From CAJQGY01 sp964523375 (lineage in GTDB: Bacteria > Pseudomonadota > Gammaproteobacteria > Magnimaribacterales > D2472), in assembly GCA_964523375.1 (NCBI GenBank), contig CAZFYG010000001.1, positions 1 through 64,000 on the forward strand: a DNA stretch of 64,000 nucleotides, read 5' to 3'. The position numbers were made by a program, and so were the translations under genes. Under the pieces are notes generated by a model. It saw nothing but the letters and a program-made list of their open reading frames with translations. It searched no databases and was not told where the DNA came from. Position 1 is the stretch's first letter. Each line of letters begins with the position of its first letter. Below, piece by piece: positions 57,159 to 64,000 of the stretch.

Positions 57159-57818
57159 TTAATTTTTAATTGCATCTAGATCATAAAAGCCAGGTTTTTT
57201 ACCAATCAAAGACATAGCTGCGTTTATCGCGCCTTGAGCAAAAATGTTTCTTGAAAGTGCTTTGTGGCTAATACTTATATTCATTTCATCGCTCTCGAAT
57301 CTAACGTGATGAATTCCAAAAAAATCACGCTCTCTTTTTGAAATTATGTTTATTGAACTTATAAAATTATTACTAAGATTTGCTATGTAATTTTTAATGT
57401 CTATAGCAGTTCCTGATGGAGAATCTACTTTGTTAATATGATGAATGTCTTCGATAATACAGTTCACCGGGACTTTTAAATCTTGCACTATGCTCTTAAT
57501 GCCCTGCTTCATACTATAAATACCATCGCTAAGATTAAAAGAGAGCAAGATAGGAAATAATTCAGAGTAATTTTTAATTAATTTTAATTGTTCATCGGAA
57601 AAGCCTGTTGTGCCTATAACAATAGGAAGGCTTAAATTTTTATTTTTACAATTTTCTAATAGTTTTATTGTGGCTTCGGGTCTTGAGAAGTCTATGATGC
57701 AGTCATGTGCGTTTGAGATATCTTCATTTAGCACTTTAAAATAAGTATTTTTTTTTAGCAAAATCTTAATAGCCTCTCCCATCTTTCCTGAGGAGCCATT
57801 AAGAAAAAGTTTATTCAT
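57159..57818 (-). CDS. dapB: 4-Hydroxy-tetrahydrodipicolinate reductase, compact form
   Basis: NAD(P)H reductase of lysine and diaminopimelate synthesis. At 219 residues it is about 50 shorter than E. coli DapB (273). The N-terminus is complete (LFLNGSSGKMGEAI) and so are IDFSRPEAT, VIGTTGF, the catalytic DIHHINKVDSPSGTA and C-terminal FAQGAINAAM. The missing part is the segment after the first beta-alpha unit, which normally includes cofactor-contacting residues. LSFNLSDG replaces the usual ANFSxG. It overlaps dnaJ by 8 bp. Confidence 0.93.
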   Translation of the reverse strand: MNKLFLNGSSGKMGEAIKILLKKNTYFKVLNEDISNAHDCIIDFSRPEATIKLLENCKNKNLSLPIVIGTTGFSDEQLKLIKNYSELFPILLSFNLSDGIYSMKQGIKSIVQDLKVPVNCIIEDIHHINKVDSPSGTAIDIKNYIANLSNNFISSINIISKRERDFFGIHHVRFESDEMNISISHKALSRNIFAQGAINAAMSLIGKKPGFYDLDAIKN

Positions 57819-58914
57819 GCAAACTAGAAGAAATCTTTTTAAAAGAATCAGCTCCTGGATAATTTGATGAATCTTGAAGGCTGGATGTAAATTGATTTAA
57901 AAGTTTTAGTTGTTTCTTATTAAGCCCAGAAGGGGTTTCGACAATTACTCTACAAAGAATATCACCTCTTCTGCTATCTCTTACTATTGATGCTCCTTTA
58001 TTTCTTATTCTAAATACTTTTCCTGTTTGAGTTTGTTCTGGAATTTTTAGAGAGATGAAATTTTCTAATGTAGGAATTTTAATAGAGCCGCCTATTATTG
58101 ATGTTTCAAATGAAATGGGGACTTCAATATACAAGTCTCTACCCTCTCTCTCAAAAATTGGGTTATCAGCAACTCTAATGGCTACATATAAATCACCTGA
58201 CTGACCACCTGTTTTCCATTCCCCTTCACCAGTCAGCCTAACTTTATCTCCGTTATCAACTCCCGAAGGTATATTAACTGAGAGAGTTTTATTTTCTTTG
58301 ATTGCACCATTGCCTGAACAAGGCCTGCAAGGGTTTTTTATAATTTTTCCTGCGCCATTACATGATGAGCAAGTTTGCTGAACTGAAAAGAATCCTTGTT
58401 GCATCCTAACCTGACCGGAGCCACCACAATTGTTACAGTTAGAAGGTGAGCTGCCTTTTTCAGCACCAGAGCCTGAACACTCACCACACTCTTTGTGAGA
58501 AGGAATTTTTATTTTTTTTTGTGCACCTAAGACAGCTTCTTTAAGAGATAACTCAATATTATATTGAAGATCTTGACCTCTTTGCGATCTCCTAGAAGAT
58601 GATCTTGTACCAAATACATCTCCGAAAATATCGCCGAAAATATCGCCAACATTCACATCATTAAAGTTCGGTCCTCCAGCTCCCATACCATCAACACCTG
58701 AATGCCCAAATTGATCATAAGCTGATTGTTTTTGAGGATCAGATAAAACATCATAAGCCTCTGCAGCCTCTTTAAACTTTTCAGCCGCCTCGGGATTATC
58801 TGGATTTCTATCCGGGTGATACTTCATTGCCTTCTTCTTAAAAGCTTTCTTAAGCTCAGGCTTCGGCGTCCCTTTAGAGACACCTAATACTTCATAGTAG
58901 TCTCTTTTCGACAT
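57811..58914 (-). CDS. dnaJ: Chaperone protein DnaJ
   Basis: Hsp40 that delivers substrates to DnaK and stimulates its ATPase. At 367 residues it is the canonical type I form. The J domain (1-70) has KYHPDRNPDNPEA with HPD. The Gly-rich linker follows (about 75-105). The zinc domain has four repeats: CGECSGSG, CNNCGGSG, CSSCNGAG and CRPCSGNG. Then come two beta-sandwich substrate domains. It follows dnaK by 3 bp. Confidence 0.98.
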   Translation of the reverse strand: MSKRDYYEVLGVSKGTPKPELKKAFKKKAMKYHPDRNPDNPEAAEKFKEAAEAYDVLSDPQKQSAYDQFGHSGVDGMGAGGPNFNDVNVGDIFGDIFGDVFGTRSSSRRSQRGQDLQYNIELSLKEAVLGAQKKIKIPSHKECGECSGSGAEKGSSPSNCNNCGGSGQVRMQQGFFSVQQTCSSCNGAGKIIKNPCRPCSGNGAIKENKTLSVNIPSGVDNGDKVRLTGEGEWKTGGQSGDLYVAIRVADNPIFEREGRDLYIEVPISFETSIIGGSIKIPTLENFISLKIPEQTQTGKVFRIRNKGASIVRDSRRGDILCRVIVETPSGLNKKQLKLLNQFTSSLQDSSNYPGADSFKKISSSLHE

Positions 58915-58917
58915 GTA

Positions 58918-60837
58918 TTACTTTTCTTCTTCTTTAACTTCTTCAAACTCAGCATCAACAGTGTTGTCAGACGATTCATCAGAAGCTGGCTCAGCATCTT
59001 GATTAGCTTGATTTGCATCCTCTTGAGAGTAAAGTTTCTGTGTTAAAGGGGTCAAAACATCATTCAAATTTTTTGTTGCAGACTCTATAGCGTCAACCGA
59101 ATCACTAGCTATAGCCTCTTCAAGAGCAACTACAGATGTTTCAACTTGCTCTTTTTCTTCATCAGAAAGCTTGTCACCTGAATCAGCAATTGTTTTACGA
59201 GTTGCATGCACTAACATGTCAGCATTGTTTTTGGTTTTAACAAGTTCTTCGAACTTTTTATCATCTTCAGCATTTGCTTCAGCGTCTTGCACCATTTTTT
59301 CTATATCTTCATCTGATAGTCCACTTGATGCTTTGATAACAATTGATTGCTCTTTTCCAGTATTTTTATCTTTGGCAGATACATTTAGAATTCCATTGGC
59401 ATCTAGATCAAAAGATACTTCTATTTGAGGCGTTCCTCTCTGTGCTGGAGGAATATCTGCTAAGTTAAATTGGCCAAGAGATTTATTCTGAGAAGCTTGA
59501 GTTCTCTCCCCTTGTATAACATGAACTGTAACTGCAGTCTGATTATCTTCAGCTGTTGAAAAAGTTTGTGATTTTTGAGTTGGTATTGTTGTATTTTTTT
59601 CAATAAGAGGAGTTGATACGCCCCCTAGTGTTTCGATACCAAGAGTTAGAGGGGTGACATCTAACAATAATACATCTGTAGTATCCCCAGAAAGAACAGA
59701 ACCTTGTATAGCTGCACCGACTGCTACAGCCTCATCTGGATTCAAATCTTTTCTTGCCTCTTTACCAAAAAATTCAGCAACTTTCTTCTGAACCAATGGC
59801 ATTCTTGTTTGGCCACCAACAAGTAAGATCTCTGAAATTTCTGATTTAGAAAGCTTAGCATCAGTTAGTGCCACCTTTAATGGCTCTAAACTTCTATCAA
59901 CTAAATCTTCAACCAAAGATTCTAGTTTCGCTCTAGTTACTTTATGTACGAAATGTTTTGGCCCAGAGCTGTCAGCTGTAATATATGGAAGATTAACTTC
60001 TGTTTGATCTGCAGATGAAAGTTCGATTTTTGCTTTTTCAGCTGCTTCCTTTAACCTCTGTAAAGCAAGAGGGTCGCTTTTTAGGTCAAACCCAGACTCT
60101 TGTTTAAACTGATCAACAAAATAATCAATTAGCCTTAAATCAAAATCTTCTCCTCCCAAAAATGTATCACCATTTGTAGACAAAACTTCAAACTGATGCT
60201 CACCATCAACATCTGATATTTCAATAATTGATATATCAAATGTTCCTCCGCCTAGATCATATACAGCAACAGTTGAATCACCTTTGTGTTTGTCTAAACC
60301 ATAAGCCAATGCAGCGGCTGTTGGTTCGTTTATAATCCTTTTAACATCGAGTCCTGCTATTTTTCCTGCATCTTTTGTAGCTTGTCTTTGTGCATCATTG
60401 AAATACGCAGGAACTGTAATTACAGCCTCTTTGACTTCGTGCCCAAGATAATCTTCAGCAGTTTTTTTCATTTTCTTAAGAACTTCTGCTGCTACTTGTG
60501 GCGGCGCAAGCTTCTTGTTAGCAGCCTCAACCCAAGCATCACCATTGTCAGCTTTCACAATTTTATAAGGGACCATATCTGCATCTTTTTTCACAACTTT
60601 ATCGTCAAATGTTCTACCTATTAGTCTTTTAATAGCATAGAGCGTATTTTCTGGGTTTGTTACAGATTGTCTTTTAGCTGGCATTCCAACAAGAACTTCA
60701 TCTTTGTCAGTATAAGCAATAACCGATGGAGTTGTTCTTCCGCCTTCGGCATTCTCTATAACCTTTTGTTGTTGACCCTCAATAACAGCAACACAGCTGT
60801 TAGTTGTTCCTAAATCAATTCCTATAATTTTTGACAT
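58918..60837 (-). CDS. dnaK: Chaperone protein DnaK (Hsp70)
   Basis: ATP-driven folding chaperone. At 639 residues it is typical. The ATPase domain (1-380) starts [15 protein letters not shown] and has [13 protein letters not shown] and [12 protein letters not shown]. Linker [16 protein letters not shown] leads to the substrate domain (about 395-505). The C-terminal lid ends with the acidic EEVKEEEK motif used by co-chaperones. It lies between grpE (15 bp) and dnaJ. Confidence 0.99.
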   Translation of the reverse strand: MSKIIGIDLGTTNSCVAVIEGQQQKVIENAEGGRTTPSVIAYTDKDEVLVGMPAKRQSVTNPENTLYAIKRLIGRTFDDKVVKKDADMVPYKIVKADNGDAWVEAANKKLAPPQVAAEVLKKMKKTAEDYLGHEVKEAVITVPAYFNDAQRQATKDAGKIAGLDVKRIINEPTAAALAYGLDKHKGDSTVAVYDLGGGTFDISIIEISDVDGEHQFEVLSTNGDTFLGGEDFDLRLIDYFVDQFKQESGFDLKSDPLALQRLKEAAEKAKIELSSADQTEVNLPYITADSSGPKHFVHKVTRAKLESLVEDLVDRSLEPLKVALTDAKLSKSEISEILLVGGQTRMPLVQKKVAEFFGKEARKDLNPDEAVAVGAAIQGSVLSGDTTDVLLLDVTPLTLGIETLGGVSTPLIEKNTTIPTQKSQTFSTAEDNQTAVTVHVIQGERTQASQNKSLGQFNLADIPPAQRGTPQIEVSFDLDANGILNVSAKDKNTGKEQSIVIKASSGLSDEDIEKMVQDAEANAEDDKKFEELVKTKNNADMLVHATRKTIADSGDKLSDEEKEQVETSVVALEEAIASDSVDAIESATKNLNDVLTPLTQKLYSQEDANQANQDAEPASDESSDNTVDAEFEEVKEEEK

Positions 60838-60852
60838 AATTTACCTCTATTT

Positions 60853-61377
60853 CTAATTCTTTATGACCGTCACTCTTGCCGGTCTTAAGATTCTGTTATG
60901 GAGCTCCCAGCCCCTTTGAAAAACATCCCCCACCATTCCATCTTCTTTATCTTTGTGAGGAATTACTGAAACAGCTTCATGCTTTTCAGGATCAAACTTC
61001 TCATTATCTGGATAGATGGGACTCATTCCGAATTTATCAAGAGCAGATTCAAAAGACTTTAAAGTTAACTCAATCCCTTCTCTGTCTTCAGTAGATGCAT
61101 CTTCGGATAATTTATTTAATGCATGTTCGATATTATCAACAACTGGTAATAGCTCGCTTAAAAGTTTTTCAACGCCATATTTATGGGCTTTCTCTACTTC
61201 AGATGCTGTTCTTTTTATAGTGTTATCAAGATCAGCAGTTGCTCTTAAAAGCTGCTTTTCTAAATTATCATTTTTTTCAAGAAGCTCTTCATAACTATCA
61301 GTCTCAAAGCTCTCATCACTAGATGTATCAGGTTCTTGGTCTAATTCTGATGCTTTTTCTTCAATATCATTTGACAT
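60853..61377 (-). CDS. grpE: Nucleotide exchange factor GrpE
   Basis: Releases ADP from DnaK and acts as a thermosensor. The 174-residue length is typical. An acidic N-terminus is followed by a long dimerisation coiled coil (about 30-90). The beta-wing signature is PEKHEAVSVIPHKDKEDGMV, then VFQRGWELHNRILRPARVTV. GAGGA lies before the ATG. It leads the grpE-dnaK-dnaJ-dapB operon behind a heat-shock-like promoter. Confidence 0.97.
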   Translation of the reverse strand: MSNDIEEKASELDQEPDTSSDESFETDSYEELLEKNDNLEKQLLRATADLDNTIKRTASEVEKAHKYGVEKLLSELLPVVDNIEHALNKLSEDASTEDREGIELTLKSFESALDKFGMSPIYPDNEKFDPEKHEAVSVIPHKDKEDGMVGDVFQRGWELHNRILRPARVTVIKN

Positions 61378-61396
61378 AATTTATCCTCATACGTTG

Positions 61397-61425
61397 TATA
61401 TAAGGATTCAAATAATTAGTTCAAG
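61397..61425 (-). promoter_or_regulatory. Sigma-32-type heat-shock promoter of grpE-dnaK-dnaJ-dapB
   Basis: On the minus strand CTTGAA (61420-61425) is followed after 14 bp by CCTTATATA (61397-61405), against the sigma-32 pattern CTTGAA-N13-17-CCCCATNT. It lies about 20 bp before the grpE ATG. The -35 is exact; the -10 keeps CC, AT and the final T/A. Confidence 0.6.
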
Positions 61426-61438
61426 AGTTTTAATTAAT

Positions 61439-61843
61439 TTAAGATTTAATTTTTTTTACGTACAAGACCATATTATGGTCTACGATTTCATACCCATGTT
61501 GACTTGCAATCTCAGCCTGTCTCTGCTCGATAACTTCATCATGAAACTCTATAATTTTACCTGATTCTATGCATACCATATGATCATGATGTTCATCAGA
61601 AACTATCTCATAAACGGCATGCGCTTCTTCAAAATTATGTTTAATTACAATGCCAGCTGCCTCAAATTGGGTGAGAACCCTATATATTGTTGCAAGACCT
61701 ACATCTTCATCCATTAGAATAAGTTCTTTATAAATATCCTCTGCGCTAAGATGCCCTTTAGCATCCAATACTTCTAGAATTTTTATCCTAGGAAGAGTTG
61801 CTTTCAATCCAGCTTTTTGTAATTCTTTATTTTTTCTTTGCAT
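61439..61843 (-). CDS. fur: Ferric uptake regulator Fur
   Basis: Iron-responsive repressor. At 134 residues it is typical. The winged helix (1-85) has PRIKILEVLDAKGHLSAEDIYK and VGLATIYRVLTQFEAAG. The metal site is HHDHM, with the later HDEVIEQRQAEIA. The second Cys of the usual CxxC structural zinc motif is Ser (CIESG), as in Pseudomonas-type Fur, which also lacks that pair. It is divergent from bamE and lies upstream of grpE. Confidence 0.95.
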   Translation of the reverse strand: MQRKNKELQKAGLKATLPRIKILEVLDAKGHLSAEDIYKELILMDEDVGLATIYRVLTQFEAAGIVIKHNFEEAHAVYEIVSDEHHDHMVCIESGKIIEFHDEVIEQRQAEIASQHGYEIVDHNMVLYVKKIKS

Positions 61844-61859
61844 TTTTATGTATTAACTT

Positions 61860-61879
61860 TGTCTATTAATTAATAGACA
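61860..61879. promoter_or_regulatory. 20-bp perfect palindrome, candidate operator in fur-bamE gap
   Basis: TGTCTATTAATTAATAGACA is a perfect inverted repeat with no spacer. It overlaps the predicted fur -10 and lies just upstream of the bamE -10. It does not match the GATAATGAT-type Fur box. A dimeric repressor site, perhaps autoregulatory, is plausible. Confidence 0.55.
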
Positions 61880-61900
61880 CAGACTTAAAAGGTTTTACAA
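61872..61900 (-). promoter_or_regulatory. Candidate fur promoter
   Basis: On the minus strand TTGTAA (61895-61900) and TCTATT (61872-61877) are 17 bp apart. The -10 lies inside the palindrome, so a bound protein there would block initiation. Confidence 0.4.
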
Positions 61901-61902
61901 AG

Positions 61903-61908
61903 TATAAT
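61903..61908 (+). promoter_or_regulatory. -10 element of bamE
   Basis: A perfect TATAAT ends 11 nt before the bamE ATG, leaving a 5' leader of only a few bases and no Shine-Dalgarno. No proper -35 lies at 16-18 bp; TAGACA (61874-61879) is 23 bp away. Confidence 0.45.
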
Positions 61909-61919
61909 CCATCTTGAAT

Positions 61920-62258
61920 ATGAAACAACTTATCAATAAAAATTTACTGCCACTGGCAATCCTTTCAATTTTTGCCTCTTCTTGTTCCTACCTTCAGCCG
62001 TATAAAGTTCCTGTAATGCAAGGGAATATTATTGAAGATAAAGATGTTTCTAAATTAGAAAAAGGTATGACAAAAGCGCAAGTAGATTTTATATTTGGCA
62101 GAGCTGTGATTATGGATCCTTTTCACAATAATCGCTGGGATTACTTTAACTCTATAACCGTTGGTGAAGAAGCTATAACAGAGCGAAAATTATCTATTTT
62201 TTTCAATGATGATGGGGTTGTCGATAGTTGGGTGCTTGAAAAACTCTCTGATAATTAA
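61920..62258 (+). CDS. bamE: Outer membrane protein assembly factor BamE (SmpA)
   Basis: Lipoprotein subunit of the BAM complex that supports BamA-BamD. At 112 residues it has a lipoprotein signal peptide ending in the lipobox FASSC (Cys near 22). The SmpA/OmlA domain has VPVMQGNIIEDKDVSKLEKGMTKAQ and the signature GRAVIMDPFHNNRWDYF. An upstream TTG at 61914 is unlikely. fur and bamE are divergent, as in Pseudomonas. Its 3' end overlaps the RnfH-like gene by 4 bp. Confidence 0.95.
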   Translation: MKQLINKNLLPLAILSIFASSCSYLQPYKVPVMQGNIIEDKDVSKLEKGMTKAQVDFIFGRAVIMDPFHNNRWDYFNSITVGEEAITERKLSIFFNDDGVVDSWVLEKLSDN

Positions 62259-62533
62259 GTTTTACTAATCCTTCTTTCTTTTGGGTCTTGAGTAAGAGGC
62301 CTCAATAATTCGACTCTCTCCCCTTCTTTAAGTCTATATTTATGTGGGTAAGGTTTAAATATTCCATCTAGAATTTCGCTGTTAACAGCTAGAATAATTT
62401 CATGCTCAACACTGGATATAATATTTCTTATACTTTTAAAATCAATAAACTCAGATACAGTTAGGCTTGAAGAGACATTAAATTCTAAAAAATGCTTGTC
62501 TTGCTTTCCTTGATATGCAAAAAAAACCTTCAT
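62255..62533 (-). CDS. RnfH family protein (UPF0125, RatB-like)
   Basis: At 92 residues it is a small beta-grasp protein. Opening VFFAYQGKQDKHFLEFNV and VEHEIILAVNSEILDGIFKPYPHKYRLKEGERVELLRPLTQDPKERR match the family, whose C-terminus (EIYRPLxxDPKExRR) is diagnostic. Function is not settled. It overlaps ratA by 4 bp, the conserved ratA-ratB pairing. Confidence 0.9.
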   Translation of the reverse strand: MKVFFAYQGKQDKHFLEFNVSSSLTVSEFIDFKSIRNIISSVEHEIILAVNSEILDGIFKPYPHKYRLKEGERVELLRPLTQDPKERRISKT

Positions 62534-62946
62534 TTAACTTGCTTTATAAATGAATCAATTATGTTTGATGAAATTGAATCAATCAAACTTTGAGGAGTAA
62601 TTGCATTGAGTAAAAAGGGTAACTTAAATTCAGCCTCAAAGCTTATTTTGCATGCATGAATGCTGGTTTCTTTTACCTGCCACTTGCCTTTAAAGTAATC
62701 AAATGGTCCATCCAGTTGGTCAATAGTAATTGAATCATCAGTTAGAGTATTTTCTGAAGTTATGAAATATTCTTTACCTAGAATATTGAACTCTAATTTA
62801 CCAATTTCAATAGGGTGATTTCTTTTAATTAATGACGCCCCGGAGCATCCCGGAACAAAGTTTTTATACTCATTAAAATCTAAAACTACATTTAAAGCAT
62901 TAATACTGCTTACATCAAGCGATTTACTAAAGTTTATCTTTCGCAC
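62530..62946 (-). CDS. ratA: RatA family START-domain protein
   Basis: At 138 residues it is related to coenzyme Q-binding COQ10/RatA. It begins FSKSLDVSSINALNVVLDFNEYKNFVPGCSGA, the family signature region. E. coli RatA was described as a toxin blocking 70S formation, while COQ10 relatives bind ubiquinone; either role is possible. It lies 14 bp after the symporter gene. smpB, often near ratA, is not in the window. Confidence 0.88.
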   Translation of the reverse strand: MRKINFSKSLDVSSINALNVVLDFNEYKNFVPGCSGASLIKRNHPIEIGKLEFNILGKEYFITSENTLTDDSITIDQLDGPFDYFKGKWQVKETSIHACKISFEAEFKLPFLLNAITPQSLIDSISSNIIDSFIKQVK

Positions 62947-62960
62947 TAATTTTTGTAATT

Positions 62961-64000
62961 TTAAAAAAACTGTTTATAGAAAATATATGCAACTGCTAAT
63001 GGGGCGACAAACTTTACAAAGAATCTCCATAAGAAAAATAATATTGGATTAATAGAACCCATCTCTTCCTTAATAAGTGATTTTTTCATAAACCAGCCAA
63101 CAAAAATAGCTATAAACATACCTCCAAGCGGAAGCAGTATTTGATTTGTTATAAATTCAATTGAATCAAGAAAATTTCTTTCAGCTATCAGCTGATGATC
63201 AGACCAAATATTAAAACTTAAAGCTGAACCTATGCCAAGAACCCATGCTAAAAATGAAATGATTTGAGCTGATTTTTTTCTTGATAGAATGCCCTCTTCT
63301 GACATATAAGCCACGCCTGGCTCAAGAAGTGAAATTGATGAGCTTAAAGCGGCTACTGATAGTAAAATAAAAAATAAAGGGCCTATAATCTGACCAAATT
63401 GCATTTGATTAAATGCTGAAAGCATTGAAACAAATACAAGCCCTGGTCCGCTATTAGGTTCAAGACTAAAAGCAAATATAATTGGAAAGATGGCAATACC
63501 TGCCAATATAGCTACCAAGGTATCAAGAGAAGCCACAGTAAAGGAGTTAGTTACAATATTTTGATCCTTGGGCATATAAGCTCCATAAGCCATGATTGAC
63601 CCCATTCCAAGACCTAAACTAAAAAATGCCTGTCCCATTGCTTGAAGGAGAGTATCCGAAGTAACATTGGAAAAGTCAGGCGCGAATAAAAATGACATAG
63701 CCTTGGTAAAATCTCCATTTACAACTGCATAAATAACCATAAATATCATTAACACACCAAGCATTGGCATTAAAATTTTAACCATTCTTCCGATGCCATC
63801 TTTGATTCCAGCAGATACAATTAATGCTGTAAGTGTCATAAAGATGGTATGCCAAAACATTAAATTTAATGGCGAAGAAATAACAGAGGAGAATTGGTCA
63901 GGCGAGCTAATAACTCCAGATGAAGATGCTGCAATAAAAATATAGTTCAAACAGATTCCAGCTATGACACTATAAAAAGATAGTATTAGTATCCCAGCAA
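62961..64000 (-). CDS. Sodium-dependent transporter (SNF family), partial
   Basis: A neurotransmitter:sodium symporter-like inner-membrane protein, probably for an amino acid or osmolyte. The frame stays open to the window edge, and the edge translation (GILILSFYSVIAGICLNYIF) fits the helix that precedes the EL2 region, so the N-terminal part is missing. At least nine hydrophobic segments remain. Motifs include GIGRMVKILMPMLG, FFSLGLGMGSIMAYGAYMP and the Na-site helix region LDTLVAILAGIAIFP. An internal TTG at 63950 is not the true start. Confidence 0.9.
   Translation of the reverse strand, partial: AGILILSFYSVIAGICLNYIFIAASSSGVISSPDQFSSVISSPLNLMFWHTIFMTLTALIVSAGIKDGIGRMVKILMPMLGVLMIFMVIYAVVNGDFTKAMSFLFAPDFSNVTSDTLLQAMGQAFFSLGLGMGSIMAYGAYMPKDQNIVTNSFTVASLDTLVAILAGIAIFPIIFAFSLEPNSGPGLVFVSMLSAFNQMQFGQIIGPLFFILLSVAALSSSISLLEPGVAYMSEEGILSRKKSAQIISFLAWVLGIGSALSFNIWSDHQLIAERNFLDSIEFITNQILLPLGGMFIAIFVGWFMKKSLIKEEMGSINPILFFLWRFFVKFVAPLAVAYIFYKQFF

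Noticed and set aside
61844..61919. Classical Fur box in the fur-bamE gap
   Set aside because: No GATAATGAT-like repeat is present; the palindrome there has a different sequence.

Overview
This is a strongly A+T-rich, gene-dense stretch of bacterial chromosome. Most intergenic gaps are under 150 bp and many genes overlap by 1-17 bp. Gene content and order are those of a Gammaproteobacterium with an LPS outer membrane. It carries the metY-rimP-nusA-infB-rbfA-truB-rpsO-pnp operon, the rpsB-tsf-pyrH-frr-uppS-cdsA-dxr-rseP-bamA-skp-lpxD-fabZ-lpxA-lpxB-rnhB-dnaE-accA-tilS block, and grpE-dnaK-dnaJ-dapB. A+T richness, compact proteins and tight packing suggest a streamlined marine oligotroph. SAR86 is my best guess, but it is inferred from style and was not tested by phylogeny.

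Layout. 1-738: the 3' end of an elongator tRNA-Met, then two small, apparently related two-helix membrane proteins on the minus strand, with hairpins around them. 750-8814 (minus): initiator tRNA-fMet and the rimP-to-pnp translation and RNA-decay operon. 8910-8996: tRNA-Leu(GAG) on plus. 9036-18727 (minus): carA-carB-greA-rlmE-ftsH-glmM-tpiA-secG. 18879-24209 (plus): map-glnD-dapD-dapE. 24229-37652: mixed-strand accessory and housekeeping genes (POT transporter, RDD protein, lptFG, pepA, a short valS, an unknown lipoprotein, elaA, two tandem glutathione peroxidases, rimI, a probable holD, leuA, a crotonase). 37682-57017 (minus): tilS back to rpsB, covering tRNA modification, fatty acid and lipid A synthesis, outer-membrane assembly, isoprenoid and phospholipid synthesis, and translation. 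57159-61843 (minus): dapB, dnaJ, dnaK, grpE, fur. 61920-64000: bamE (plus), then an RnfH-like protein, ratA and a sodium symporter cut by the window edge (minus).

The genes form a few functional groups. Lysine/diaminopimelate synthesis is represented by dapB, dapD and dapE. Envelope biogenesis is represented by lpxA/B/D, fabZ, skp, bamA, bamE, rseP, lptF/G, cdsA, uppS, dxr and glmM. Nitrogen and pyrimidine supply involve carAB, glnD and pyrH. I saw no CRISPR array, insertion sequence, prophage or defence island. The window is mostly core genome.

The most unusual points are: the small paralogous membrane-protein pair beside the tRNA; a 129-bp perfect identity tract inside two otherwise diverged peroxidase genes, which looks like gene conversion; a ValRS about 200 residues short at its C-terminus; the reciprocal breakage of two usual gene junctions (carA/dapB and map/rpsB); a 20-bp perfect palindrome over the fur promoter; a sigma-32-like promoter before grpE; and a possible pseudoknot in the rpsB leader.
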